NCBI RefSeq assembly: GCF_014281965.1
Contig: NZ_JACFTB010000002.1
Coordinates: forward strand, 186,001-250,000
Length of the DNA stretch: 64,000 bases
Direction: 5' to 3'
Origin: Rhodococcus sp. BP22
Lineage (GTDB): Bacteria > Actinomycetota > Actinomycetes > Mycobacteriales > Mycobacteriaceae
In this document: piece after piece, positions 16,730 to 25,261 of the stretch
How the letters are laid out: each line of letters starts with the position of its first letter
Position numbering within the stretch: position 1 is the stretch's first letter
The notes under the pieces: generated by a model
Databases searched by the model: none
Told to the model about the DNA's origin: nothing
The model's input: only the letters and a program-made list of their open reading frames with translations
Position numbers and translations under genes: made by a program

Positions 16730-16814
16730 TGCATTCTCCGATGTTCGGGCCGGGAATTCGGTACTTGCTTGTATCGACACCTCGGCACGCGAGATCTCAT
16801 CGCATACGCTCGCT

Positions 16815-16830
16815 ACGAACATACGTTCGA
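16815..16830. promoter_or_regulatory. LexA (SOS) box
   Basis: ACGAACATACGTTCGA matches the actinobacterial LexA consensus TCGAAC-N4-GTTCGA at 11 of 12 fixed positions; the inner 14 bp are a CGAAC-ATAC-GTTCG palindrome. A TATTCT at 16840-16845 could be a -10 box for rightward transcription. It lies between doxX (leftward) and the small Cys/His protein plus alarmone synthetase (rightward). Confidence 0.75.
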
Positions 16831-16910
16831 TTGCTGTGTTATTCTCATCGAGCCGTCCGGGAAATCAGCACTCGCGGACGGTCCAAAACCATTCGGCAAG
16901 CGGGGCCTTC

Positions 16911-17189
16911 ATGGCGATATCAGATGGACCCGATTCCTCAGGAACGCTCCATCGATCGGGCGATCGATGGTCCGAGAGCGCACCTTCACGGTGCGCTCGC
17001 GGTCATGCGCTCGGCCCGCGAACCGTGCTGGTCGGGTCGAGGGCATGCTCCTGCGGCCGCGGCCACCACCGCACTCATGCCTGCCGAACCTGCGGCGACA
17101 TCACCTTCACGCCACCACTCGGAGATCGCTGCGGCGACGCAAGCTTCGATTCACGGGCAGGCAGGCAAGACCCCAGCGTGGGGGCTTGA
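16911..17189 (+). CDS. Small Cys/His-rich protein (putative zinc ribbon)
   Basis: A 92-residue frame. Its C-terminal half has a metal-site pattern: RCARGHALGPRTVLVGSRAC, then CSCGRGHHRTHACRTCGD and a final RCGD, a spacing typical of zinc ribbons in small actinobacterial proteins. The first 30 residues are less protein-like and are encoded by a region with two strong palindromes (16949-16970 and 16976-16998), so the true start is uncertain. A weak GGGG precedes ATG 16911. It lies between a LexA box and the alarmone synthetase gene, whose start is 35 bp downstream, so the two may be co-transcribed. I do not know its function. Confidence 0.5.
   Translation: MAISDGPDSSGTLHRSGDRWSESAPSRCARGHALGPRTVLVGSRACSCGRGHHRTHACRTCGDITFTPPLGDRCGDASFDSRAGRQDPSVGA
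16949..16998. repeat. Two adjacent perfect palindromes
   Basis: CCATCGATCG and CGATCGATGG (16949-16958, 16961-16970) form a 10-bp inverted repeat with a 2-nt spacer. Six bases on, GAGCGCACC and GGTGCGCTC (16976-16984, 16990-16998) form a 9-bp stem with a TTCAC loop. They lie in the first third of the small Cys/His reading frame. Confidence 0.7.
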
Positions 17190-17223
17190 CGCGTCGATCC
17201 GGACATAGGTGGACAATCGAGCT

Positions 17224-17997
17224 ATGCAGAACAGCGATTCGGCCGCAGTTTCACTGGATACGACCGCTGCGCAGGTAGCTCAACTGCGGAACGACTTCAC
17301 GCGTTTCATGATGGGATACAAGTTCGGCACCGACGAACTGATGACCAAGATCAATATCCTCAAAGAGGAATTCACGCACATACATCAGTATTCGCCGATC
17401 GAACATGTGACATCTCGGCTCAAGACACCGGAAAGCCTTCTCGAGAAGGCGCGACGCAAAAATTGCCCGCTCACCTTCGAAGACATTCGCAAGAACATCT
17501 TCGACATCGCCGGCATCCGGATCACCTGCAGTTTCATCTCCGACACCTACCGCGTCGCCGACATGCTGACCGGCCAGAGCGACGTCGAGGTCATCGAGAT
17601 CAAGGACTACATCGCCAATCCGAAACCCAACGGCTACAAGAGTCTTCACGTGATCGTCGAGATACCTGTCTTTATGACGGACCGAGTCCAGCCCGTTCTC
17701 GTCGAGCTCCAGATCCGCACCATCGCGATGGACTTCTGGGCAAGCCTCGAACACAAGATCTTCTACAAGTACCGAGGCGCTATCCCCGTCACGCTCCTCG
17801 ACGAGCTCACCGATGCTGCCGAAAGCGCGAACAGACTGGACGTGAAGATGGAACATCTGCACGACGAGATCGGCGAAATCAAGAGCAGCAATCTCAATGC
17901 CCCGGACAGCATTGAGCTCAGCTCGATGCCGTCACTGTCGTTGCCTCGGGAGCTGCTCGCGTCACTTCTCGAACACGGAAGTATGGGACAGCTCTAG
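17224..17997 (+). CDS. Small alarmone synthetase (RelA/SpoT synthetase domain)
   Basis: A 257-residue protein with only the (p)ppGpp synthetase domain: IAGIRITCSFISDTYRVADML, then KDYIANPKPNGYKSLHVIVE, then VELQIRTIAMDFWASLEHKI. These are the signature segments of RelQ/RelP-type small alarmone synthetases, including the ATP-binding basic loop and the catalytic Glu of ELQIRT. It lacks the HD hydrolase, TGS and ACT domains, and also the RNase HII domain fused in the M. smegmatis enzyme. The N-terminal 60 residues are helical. ATG 17224 follows AGGTGG; a GTG at 17209 is also possible. It makes pyrophosphorylated guanosine nucleotides, normally as a tetramer. A LexA box lies 400 bp upstream. Confidence 0.92.
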   Translation: MQNSDSAAVSLDTTAAQVAQLRNDFTRFMMGYKFGTDELMTKINILKEEFTHIHQYSPIEHVTSRLKTPESLLEKARRKNCPLTFEDIRKNIFDIAGIRITCSFISDTYRVADMLTGQSDVEVIEIKDYIANPKPNGYKSLHVIVEIPVFMTDRVQPVLVELQIRTIAMDFWASLEHKIFYKYRGAIPVTLLDELTDAAESANRLDVKMEHLHDEIGEIKSSNLNAPDSIELSSMPSLSLPRELLASLLEHGSMGQL

Positions 17998-18869
17998 GCT
18001 CCTGCGGCAGAAAGCGCGTCGAACTCGTCGTCGGTGAGTTCTATGCTCGCGCCCGCGAGGTTGTCTTCCAGGTGCTCCACGCTCGACGTTCCCGGGATCG
18101 GCAACACGACCGGCGAACGCTTCAACAGCCAAGCCAATGCAAGTTGCGACGGCGACGCGTTGTGCTGCTTCGCGAGCGTGGACAACGGACTGCCCTCGCC
18201 GCTGAGCTTGCCTGTTGCCAGGGGGAACCACGGGATGAAGCCGACGCCGTTGGCTGTCGACCAGTCCAACAGCTCCTCCGAAGATCGGTCGGTGAGGTTG
18301 TACAGGTTCTGAACGGACACGATCGGCGCGATCTTCTGCGCTGCCTCCGCCTCGGCTACCGAAACCTGACTCAGCCCGATGTGGCGGATCTTTCCCTCGT
18401 CCTGCAGTTTCTTCAGCTCGCCGACCTGGTCCTCCAACGCCACCTCGGGGTCGATTCGGTGGAGCTGGAACAAATCGATCCGGTCCAACCCAAGACGTCG
18501 AAGACTGAGTTCTGCCTGCTGACGCAGGTATGCGGGGCGTCCCACAGGCGTCCAGATGCCGGGTCCCTGACGGGTCAGTCCGGCTTTGGTGGCGATGACG
18601 ACGTCGTCACGGTAGGGATGTAGGGCCTCGCGCAGTAGGTCCTCGGCAACCTCGGGTCCATAGCTGTCGGCGGTGTCGAAGAAGTTCACGCCCAGCTCGA
18701 CGGCCCGCTGTAGAACGCGAATGGCGGCGGCTCGGTCTTTCGGCTCTCCCCAGACGCCTTCGCCCGGCAGCTGCATCGTGCCGTATCCGAGGCGGTTGAT
18801 CTCGAGGTCGCCACCGAGACGGAACGTCCCGGAAGCGGCGGCGGGCGTGGCATTGTCCGAAGTAGTCAT
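17994..18869 (-). CDS. Aldo/keto reductase
   Basis: A 291-residue NADPH-dependent oxidoreductase of TIM-barrel fold. The Asp-Tyr pair is in FFDTADSYGP, the Lys in VVIATKAGL and the His in LFQLHRID, giving the full tetrad. IPGTSSVEHLEDNLAG near the end forms the cofactor phosphate site. It matches the bacterial aldo/keto reductase group often annotated as general stress or aldehyde-detoxifying enzymes; the substrate is unknown. The stop overlaps the alarmone synthetase stop tail to tail by 4 bp (CTAG). Confidence 0.9.
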   Translation of the reverse strand: MTTSDNATPAAASGTFRLGGDLEINRLGYGTMQLPGEGVWGEPKDRAAAIRVLQRAVELGVNFFDTADSYGPEVAEDLLREALHPYRDDVVIATKAGLTRQGPGIWTPVGRPAYLRQQAELSLRRLGLDRIDLFQLHRIDPEVALEDQVGELKKLQDEGKIRHIGLSQVSVAEAEAAQKIAPIVSVQNLYNLTDRSSEELLDWSTANGVGFIPWFPLATGKLSGEGSPLSTLAKQHNASPSQLALAWLLKRSPVVLPIPGTSSVEHLEDNLAGASIELTDDEFDALSAAGA

Positions 18870-18958
18870 GCAGGTTCTGACGCTGCGCAGGCTCCGACTA
18901 TTCCGTCTCGGGTGATCTATTTAGCTCTAGCGTTTACCCAATACTAAAGTAGAGAGCG

Positions 18959-19804
18959 CTACAGCCGCTCGATCAGCTTCATTGCATCGAACGGTGCGAA
19001 ACCTTTCGCATCGTTGTCGAAGTACACGTGCACGTCGAGGCCCTGCTCGCTCCACGCGGCTATCTTCGCGGCCCACCCGTCGAGCGCCTCTTCGGTGTAA
19101 CCGCTCGCGTAGAGCTCGTCGGCACCGTGCAGACGTACGTACATCAAATCTGCCGTCGGCGTCTCGACGTACGGATATTTACCTGCACTGTCCGCAACGA
19201 CGAAGGCAATACCGTTCTCCCTCAACAGCGAGACAGCCTCCGCCACCTGAAAGCTCGGATGCCGAACCTCGAGTGCATGCCGCAGCGGGCGGTCACCGTC
19301 GACGTCGAGATTCACTCTATCCTCGGGCAGCTTGTCGTCCCGTTGCTCGGCGAGTTCGATTGCTGCCGTTGTCGTTCGAGGAAGAACGTCGAAGAACGCA
19401 GCGAGCTTGTCCGCATCGAACCGAAAATTGGGCGGAAGCTGCCACAGAATGGGACCGAGCTTGGCGCCCAAGCTCAACACCCCGGTGGCGAAGAAGTTCG
19501 CCAGCGCCACTTCGGCTCCGACGAGACGTTTGACGTGGGTGATGTAGCGGCCGCCCTTGATAGCGAATACGAAATCTTCCGGCGTCTCCTCGCGCCACCT
19601 CACGAAACTCGACGGCTTCTGCATTGCATAGAAAGTGCCGTTGATCTCGATCGATGACAGGTGCGTCGACGCGTATCCGAGCTCAGCGCGGTGCGGCAGG
19701 CCGGCTGGATAGAAGTCGCCTCGCCATGGCGCATACGTCCAGCCGGAGATGCCGATTCGAACCTCTGGCTCTCGCATGCGCCTTGGCATAGGAAAAGTAT
19801 GCAC
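18959..19804 (-). CDS. DUF72 (YecE-like) protein
   Basis: A protein of 270-281 residues of the DUF72 family, a TIM-barrel group of unknown function. Characteristic segments are RIGISGWTYAPWRGDFYP, EINGTFYAMQKPSSFVRWREETPEDFVFAIKGGRYITH, GPILWQLPPNF, ALEVRHPSF, DVHVYFDNDAKGFAPFDAMKL. Three in-frame ATGs (19804, 19789, 19777) are possible starts; none has a good ribosome site. The gene is alone on this strand, head-to-head with the NTF2-like gene at 19987. Confidence 0.82.
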   Translation of the reverse strand: MHTFPMPRRMREPEVRIGISGWTYAPWRGDFYPAGLPHRAELGYASTHLSSIEINGTFYAMQKPSSFVRWREETPEDFVFAIKGGRYITHVKRLVGAEVALANFFATGVLSLGAKLGPILWQLPPNFRFDADKLAAFFDVLPRTTTAAIELAEQRDDKLPEDRVNLDVDGDRPLRHALEVRHPSFQVAEAVSLLRENGIAFVVADSAGKYPYVETPTADLMYVRLHGADELYASGYTEEALDGWAAKIAAWSEQGLDVHVYFDNDAKGFAPFDAMKLIERL

Positions 19805-19986
19805 TGGAGAAGTGTCGAATATCGCGACCCCGTCGACGATTCCAGCCCAGCGACGGCGAGTTGGTCACCGATGTCACGATGCACCGTGGCCCGAGGGCCG
19901 TCGGCGCGCAGTAGCCTGCCAGGTCCGACTAGAGAGATCAAAGCATTCCAGGGTCTCGACCGAGCAGAACCGATAGCTTCGATGGC

Positions 19987-20748
19987 GTGCACACCTCCGA
20001 AGACCTTTTGGCAACGATCGATGCATCCCCCGCCGCTGTCGCTGTCCACGACCGCGAAGCCTGGGTGAACCTGTACGCACGCGGAGGAGTGGTCAACGAT
20101 CCCGTTGGCTCTCGACCGCATCAGGGCAGGCAGGCGATCGAAAAGTTCTACGACACCTTCATCGCTCCCAACACGATCAACTTTCACGTAGAGAACGACG
20201 TGGTGGACGGAATGTCCGTCGTCCGCGATCTGTCCCTCGAGACCATCATGTCCACCGGAGCGACATTGAACGTCCCGATGCATATTCGGTACGACCTCGT
20301 CGACGAGGAAGGCGAGCTGAAGATCGCACGCCTCGCTGCGCACTGGGAATTGGCATCGATGATCGGGCAATTGTTGCGTGCTGGCACCAAAGGCTTGGCT
20401 GCATCGGCGAAGCTGACACCCCAGCTGATCGGGAACCAAGGCATCGGTGGCGCAGTTGGCTTCATGGGCGGCCTGCGTGGCGTCGGGAGCAAAGGTAAGC
20501 GCGCGGCAACCGAAGCGCTGGAATCGATCTCGCAAGGACACGGCGGGGCAGTACGAACGGGTGCAGGAGACGACGTCGCCGTGGGATCACTGCGTGGAAT
20601 GACATTCCGGAAGCTGATCGCCGCCGGCAATACCGTCAGTGCCACAGTCGAACACGAGTCGCGACGGGGCGTCATCCTCGTAGAGTTCGGCGACAAGTCG
20701 TTGCATGTAACTTCGATTACTGCGTTCGGACTTCGACCGAACTCGTGA
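19987..20748 (+). CDS. NTF2-like (SnoaL/ketosteroid isomerase fold) protein
   Basis: A 253-residue protein starting at GTG. Residues 1-130 fit the NTF2/SnoaL cone: DREAWVNLYARGGVVNDPVGSRPHQGRQAIEKFYDTFIAPNTINFHVENDVVDG, with the Asp-Pro-Val-Gly core typical of ketosteroid-isomerase-like enzymes. The C-terminal 120 residues are a Gly-rich extension (GGAVGFMGGLRGVGSKGKRAA) ending in a beta-rich domain. Mycobacterial homologues are annotated only as nuclear transport factor 2 family. The substrate is unknown, and the Gly-rich part is not seen in the smaller isomerases. Confidence 0.75.
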   Translation: MHTSEDLLATIDASPAAVAVHDREAWVNLYARGGVVNDPVGSRPHQGRQAIEKFYDTFIAPNTINFHVENDVVDGMSVVRDLSLETIMSTGATLNVPMHIRYDLVDEEGELKIARLAAHWELASMIGQLLRAGTKGLAASAKLTPQLIGNQGIGGAVGFMGGLRGVGSKGKRAATEALESISQGHGGAVRTGAGDDVAVGSLRGMTFRKLIAAGNTVSATVEHESRRGVILVEFGDKSLHVTSITAFGLRPNS

Positions 20749-20772
20749 GCTGAAACGCCACCGGCCTACTAG

Positions 20773-20788
20773 GGGAACATATGTTCGA
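20773..20788 (+). promoter_or_regulatory. LexA (SOS) box upstream of the DUF222/HNH gene
   Basis: GGGAACATATGTTCGA has a perfect 12-bp GAACATATGTTC palindrome matching the LexA consensus TCGAAC-N4-GTTCGA except at the first two bases. It lies 34 bp before the start of the DUF222/HNH gene. SOS boxes ahead of this gene family (13E12 repeats) are established in M. tuberculosis. Confidence 0.75.
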
Positions 20789-20821
20789 GTTCTTGTCGGT
20801 GGGCGGGGTTACTCTGATTCC

Positions 20822-22438
20822 ATGCTTTCGGGGGATAGTATTTCAGGGGTAGCCGGGATGGCCGCTGACACTGGATCTATCGGTGGCAGTGGGTCTTCCG
20901 GTGGCAGCTGCGCTTCGGCAGAGTCGACACCATCAGCGGTACTGGAGATCGAGGACGTCGACCTCGCACACGCGATAGCGACAATCGAAGATCAAGTCTC
21001 GACCCTCAGACGCCTCGAGAGCGCTGGAGCATCGAATTCCGACCGACGTGCACTATTGGTCCGCGCCGAAACAGTCCAACGCACCCTGTTCGCGCTCTCA
21101 CACACCTGGATCGCCGACCTCATCGCCCAACACGGACTCGACCACATCTACGGATCCGTACCCGATACTCTCGCAATACTCCTGCGACTCTCCAGAAGAC
21201 GTGCCAGTCAACGCATTCGTCACGCCGAACAGTACGGGCAACGCTCAGCTATCACCGGCGAACGACTCGACCCGATCCTCGCCACCACGGCGACCGCTGC
21301 CACAGAAGGAACCCTCGACGAAGAACACCAACACGTCATCACCAACTTCTTCCGCACCCTCAGTCCCGACATCGATCCCGAAACCCGCCACCACGCCGAA
21401 CAGCAACTCACCGAACTAGCCCGCCAACTCGGCCCCGACAACTTCAAAGTCGCCGCCAGAAGACTCTTCGACACGCTCGACCCCGACGGCACCAACGAAG
21501 ACGAACAACAGATCGCCGAACGATGCTATTTCCGCATCAAAGACCAAGGCCGACAAGGCCTCTCCAAAGGCACCTTCCTCATCGACGCCGAAACCCGCGC
21601 CTACCTCGAAGCAGCATTCGCCAAATGGGCCAAACCAGGAATGTGCAATCCCTCCGACGCTACACCCACCACCGACAGCACTCACCGCGAAAGTGGCAGT
21701 GGCAGTGCGAGTACCGAGAGCGGCACCGACACCGATGATCGCGCCAGACGGGACCGCCGAAGCCAAGGACGACGCCAACACGACGCACTGAAAACCATCG
21801 TCAGGCAAATGCTCGCCTCCGGCGACCTCGGCACTCATCGGGGACTACCCGTCACCGCCGTCATCACGATGACCCTGTCCGACCTCGAAACAGCGACCGG
21901 CCACGCCGTCACTGCTACCGGGTCCCTCATTCGCATGCGCGACGCGATCCGCATGGCCTCCCACGCGCACCACTACCTCGTCCTCTTCGACGATCACGGA
22001 CGACCCTTACACCTTGGACGAACCAAACGGATCGCCACCGCTGATCAACGCATAGTCCTCATCGCCGCCGACCGCGGCTGCACCTTCCCTGGCTGTACCC
22101 GACCCGCCACGTGGTCACAGGTCCACCACATCGACGAATGGGCCACCGGTGGCAACACCGACATCGACGCCCTCACCTACGGCTGCGACATGCACCACCC
22201 ACTCATCGGACCCGACGACACCGACTGGGCAACAACGAAAACCAGACCCGGCCACCCCTACCCTGGTCGCACCCTCTGGCATCCCCCGACCACACTCGAC
22301 CCCACCCGAAAAGGCCGCATCAACCACTACCACCACCCCAACGAATATATCTATCCAACACCCGAACATGCAACGCCCCCAACACAACCCGGCATACCAA
22401 GGCCCGGCGGACCGGATCCACACCCGCCACCCAGCTGA
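20822..22438 (+). CDS. DUF222 / HNH endonuclease (13E12 repeat family)
   Basis: A 538-residue protein. The first 45 residues are Ser/Gly-rich. DUF222 spans about 45-330 (LVRAETVQRTLFALSHTWIADL, LSRRRASQRIRHAEQY, FFRTLSPDIDPETRHHAEQQL). The HNH domain lies near 415-480: GCTFPGCTRPATWSQVHHIDEWATGG, with CxxC-like cysteines, the metal His pair, and MHHPLIGPDD. The Asn of the classic HNH core is replaced by Asp (NTDID). Such genes are multi-copy in mycobacteria and relatives, LexA-controlled, and of unknown role; selfish or DNA-repair roles are both proposed. An ATG at 20858 is an alternative start. Confidence 0.9.
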   Translation: MLSGDSISGVAGMAADTGSIGGSGSSGGSCASAESTPSAVLEIEDVDLAHAIATIEDQVSTLRRLESAGASNSDRRALLVRAETVQRTLFALSHTWIADLIAQHGLDHIYGSVPDTLAILLRLSRRRASQRIRHAEQYGQRSAITGERLDPILATTATAATEGTLDEEHQHVITNFFRTLSPDIDPETRHHAEQQLTELARQLGPDNFKVAARRLFDTLDPDGTNEDEQQIAERCYFRIKDQGRQGLSKGTFLIDAETRAYLEAAFAKWAKPGMCNPSDATPTTDSTHRESGSGSASTESGTDTDDRARRDRRSQGRRQHDALKTIVRQMLASGDLGTHRGLPVTAVITMTLSDLETATGHAVTATGSLIRMRDAIRMASHAHHYLVLFDDHGRPLHLGRTKRIATADQRIVLIAADRGCTFPGCTRPATWSQVHHIDEWATGGNTDIDALTYGCDMHHPLIGPDDTDWATTKTRPGHPYPGRTLWHPPTTLDPTRKGRINHYHHPNEYIYPTPEHATPPTQPGIPRPGGPDPHPPPS

Positions 22439-22465
22439 TTCCACCCGGCTAGCCGGCTACCAGCG

Positions 22466-22505
22466 ACTGCCAGCGGCACAGAGCTCCACATGTGTCGCTG
22501 GCAGT
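22466..22505 (+). terminator. Hairpin after the DUF222/HNH gene
   Basis: ACTGCCAGCGGCACA (22466-22480) and TGTGTCGCTGGCAGT (22491-22505) form a 15-bp stem with one mismatch and a 10-nt loop, 28 bp after the stop. There is no T-run, so it may be a rho-dependent or processing hairpin rather than an intrinsic terminator. Confidence 0.5.
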
Positions 22506-22664
22506 CATGCCACGAGCCACGGCGCCCCGGACAGCACCGCCCCTCGTCGCAGAGCACCACCTGTCCCGCCAACAGTCATGCCGCGCGCCGGCAGCACCAG
22601 GCCCCCAGAACCCCGCAGCCCAGAACACTGCATTCCGCAGCCATCGCAGCCATAATCGATACTC

Positions 22665-23750
22665 ATGCAGGCGGCAAGTCGGGCGGCGCTCCTCACGGTG
22701 CTGGTCTTCGCTGTCTCGGCTCTGCCGACGCCACTTGCGCCCGGTGTCCGCGAATCCCTCGTGGCTGCGCCGGCACCTGTCCTCGCAGAGCCGCCACCTG
22801 CGCCGTTGACTCTGGAGGAGTTGTCCGCTCGGGTGAATCCGACGGTCGTGACCATATCGGCGGAATTCAGTTTCTACGGCGTCGCGGGCACCGGGTTCGT
22901 CGTCGATTCGGACGGCCTCGTGCTCACCAACTTCCATGTAATCGAGGAAGCAACCGACGTCACTGCGGTACATATGGGCAATGGTTTGATCTACGACGCG
23001 TCGGTGCTCGGTTATGACAAGACCCGTGATGTTGCGGTTCTCCGGTTGGCTTCCGCGGTCGACCTTCCGGTGGCGCCGATCGGGAGGTCTGCAGCCGTTG
23101 CCGTCGGCGATGGGGTTACCGCGGTAGGCAACGCGGAGGGCGGGGGAGTTCTCGTTTCCGCGCCCGGACGTGTGGTTGCGCTGCAGGAATCCGTCATCGC
23201 CGAAAGCTCTGTCGATGGTTCACGGAACGAACTGACCGACATGATTCGAATCGACGCCGACGTTCGCGCAGGCGATTCGGGTGGCCCGCTCGTCGACGCG
23301 TGGGGCAATGTCATCGGCGTCGACGCGGCCGGGTTGTCCGAGAAGGCTCGGGCGGTATCTGCCCCCGAGGCGTATGCCATTCCCATCGATACCGCGATGG
23401 CCGTGCTCGAACAGGTCCGTGACGGCCGATCCGGGGGCACTGTTCACGTTGGGCCGACACCGTATCTGGGTATCGGCGTTCGCGATGTCTCGGCATCGCG
23501 GGACACGGGACCATCGCAGGGTGCTGCGGTCACGTCCGTTCAATACGATTCTCCAGCCGAGCGGACCGGTTTGCTTCGCGGCGACGTCATCGTGTCGTTC
23601 GACGGGAGGCCGGTGCGTACGTCGAAGGATCTGATCGAAGAGATGGTCGAGAAGAGTCCGGGCGACGTCATCGAACTCGAATGGGTCTCTGGGCAGGGAG
23701 TCCGTCAGCAACAGTCGGTGACCCTCGAACTGGGGACTCCGACTGCGTAG
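22665..23750 (+). CDS. HtrA/PepA-like serine protease with PDZ domain
   Basis: A 361-residue exported trypsin-fold protease. A hydrophobic segment at 7-24 is the signal or anchor, with AEPP at 41-44 as a possible cleavage region. The triad is His91 (TNFHVIE), Asp122 (KTRDVAVL) and Ser205 (AGDSGGPL). A PDZ domain fills about 260-361 (PYLGIGVRDV...SPAERTGLLRGDVIVSFDGRPV). Length and layout match mycobacterial PepA (Rv0125), so it probably acts in the periplasm or cell wall on misfolded or specific envelope proteins. It converges with the VOC protein gene 5 bp later. Confidence 0.9.
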   Translation: MQAASRAALLTVLVFAVSALPTPLAPGVRESLVAAPAPVLAEPPPAPLTLEELSARVNPTVVTISAEFSFYGVAGTGFVVDSDGLVLTNFHVIEEATDVTAVHMGNGLIYDASVLGYDKTRDVAVLRLASAVDLPVAPIGRSAAVAVGDGVTAVGNAEGGGVLVSAPGRVVALQESVIAESSVDGSRNELTDMIRIDADVRAGDSGGPLVDAWGNVIGVDAAGLSEKARAVSAPEAYAIPIDTAMAVLEQVRDGRSGGTVHVGPTPYLGIGVRDVSASRDTGPSQGAAVTSVQYDSPAERTGLLRGDVIVSFDGRPVRTSKDLIEEMVEKSPGDVIELEWVSGQGVRQQQSVTLELGTPTA

Positions 23751-23754
23751 TCGC

Positions 23755-24135
23755 TCAAGCTTGCAGCACGGACAGGACGTTTCCAGCGGGATCGGTGAAC
23801 CACGCGATCAGCGGGCCGCCGTGCCTGAAGATTCCCCGCTCATCGGTCCCCATGTCGGGGTATTGCTCGAACACCACACCTTTGGCGATCAGGGCGTCGA
23901 CGGCTGCTTCGATGTCTGCGACCGGGAAGTTCAGGATCGTGTAGGCCGCGGGCACATGATTGAGCCGGGGGTAGATCAACACTTCGTTTGTCTCGCTGAG
24001 CTGCAGGTTGATCAGGCCCATGTCGCCGTCGACGACGGTAAGCCCCAGGATCTCGGTGTAGAAGGCGCGTGCGGCCTCGATGTCGTCGACAGCGAATCCG
24101 GTGAAGGGTGCGCGGGTCAATTCGATAGTGGGCAT
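23755..24135 (-). CDS. VOC (glyoxalase/bleomycin resistance fold) protein
   Basis: A 126-residue single-domain VOC protein. The repeated beta-alpha-beta-beta-beta modules are visible: FTGFAVDDIEAARAFYTEILGL in the first and ILNFPVADIEAAVDALIAKGV in the second, ending HGGPLIAWFTDPAGNVLSVLQ, where the last metal Glu of glyoxalase I is replaced by the Asp/Asn region. Such proteins act as dimers in isomerase, dioxygenase or drug-binding roles; no specific function can be read. It is divergent from the F420-type oxidoreductase gene. Confidence 0.85.
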   Translation of the reverse strand: MPTIELTRAPFTGFAVDDIEAARAFYTEILGLTVVDGDMGLINLQLSETNEVLIYPRLNHVPAAYTILNFPVADIEAAVDALIAKGVVFEQYPDMGTDERGIFRHGGPLIAWFTDPAGNVLSVLQA

Positions 24136-24229
24136 ACCTCATCGTGCCCCTTTCGAAGTCGGTACGGGGAGGTATCGAAGCCGTCGGTGTGCCTCCGAAC
24201 AGGCCACCGACGGGAGTAGCGTTGAGCGG

Positions 24230-25207
24230 GTGACTATCCGCCTCGGTTATCAGATGCCCAATTTCAGCTACTCAGGCTCCGTCGCAGAGCTGTTCCCGAA
24301 GGTCATCGCGCAGGCGCGTGAAGCCGAGGCAGCAGGATTCGACACTGCGTTCGTCATGGACCACTTCTATCAACTACCTGGAATCGGTAAGCCCGACGAG
24401 CCGATGCTCGAGGCGTACTCGGCGCTGTCGGCGCTGGCCACCGCTACCGAGACGATCCAACTCTCGGCACTCGTCACCGGAAACACGTACCGGAACCCGG
24501 CTATCTTGGCGAAGACCGTCACCACGCTCGATGTCATCAGTGGCGGTCGCGCGATCCTCGGGATCGGTGCCGGGTGGTACGAACTCGAGCACCAGAGCTT
24601 CGGTTTGGAGTTCGGTACTTTCACCGACCGATTCGAGCGTCTCGACGAGGCACTGCAGATCATCGAGCCGATGCTCCGCGGGCAGCGGCCGACGTTCGAC
24701 GGGTTGTGGTATCAGGTCGAGGATGCCATCAACGAGCCGCGCATCCGCGACGATCTGCCCATCATGCTCGGTGGAGGCGGAGAGAAAAAGACCTTCGGTC
24801 TCGCCGCACAGTTCGCCGATCACCTCAACATCATCTGCGATGCAAGCGAATTGCCACGCAAGATCAAAGCAGTCGAAGCGCGGTGCGAAGAAATGGACCG
24901 TGACCCGAAGGATCTCGAGACGAGCTTCCTGGCCTTCGTCATTCTCGACGAGGACGGTGACAAAGCCCGCAAGCTGCAGAGCGACTATTTGTTGTCGAAC
25001 GGCGTCGACTTGTCCAACCTCTCCGACACCGACAAAGCAGCAGCAACCGATCGCCAGTTCTGCGGCACACCCGATGACGTCGCCGAGCAGGTACAGACGC
25101 GGGTACTCGATCAGGGTATCGACGGCATCATCATCAACTTGATCACCAACGGTCACGAGCCTGGAATCGTCGAACTCGCAGGAAAAGCACTTCGTCCGCT
25201 CGTCTGA
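24230..25207 (+). CDS. LLM-class F420-dependent oxidoreductase
   Basis: A 325-residue luciferase-fold oxidoreductase of the group using coenzyme F420. Signature segments are RLGYQMPNFSYSG, AEAAGFDTAFVMDHFYQLPG, TIQLSALVTGNTYRNPAILAKTVTTLDVISGGRAILGIGAGWYELEHQ, PIMLGGGGEKKT and FCGTPDDVAEQVQ. The GTG at 24230 is used; the frame is open to 24080 but that stretch overlaps the divergent VOC gene. F420-dependent enzymes are typical of mycobacteria and rhodococci; the substrate is unknown. Confidence 0.88.
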   Translation: MTIRLGYQMPNFSYSGSVAELFPKVIAQAREAEAAGFDTAFVMDHFYQLPGIGKPDEPMLEAYSALSALATATETIQLSALVTGNTYRNPAILAKTVTTLDVISGGRAILGIGAGWYELEHQSFGLEFGTFTDRFERLDEALQIIEPMLRGQRPTFDGLWYQVEDAINEPRIRDDLPIMLGGGGEKKTFGLAAQFADHLNIICDASELPRKIKAVEARCEEMDRDPKDLETSFLAFVILDEDGDKARKLQSDYLLSNGVDLSNLSDTDKAAATDRQFCGTPDDVAEQVQTRVLDQGIDGIIINLITNGHEPGIVELAGKALRPLV

Positions 25208-25261
25208 GCCGATCCGACTGCAGCTCTGGCACGGGGGAACCTTGCGTGGGATAGTTCCCCC

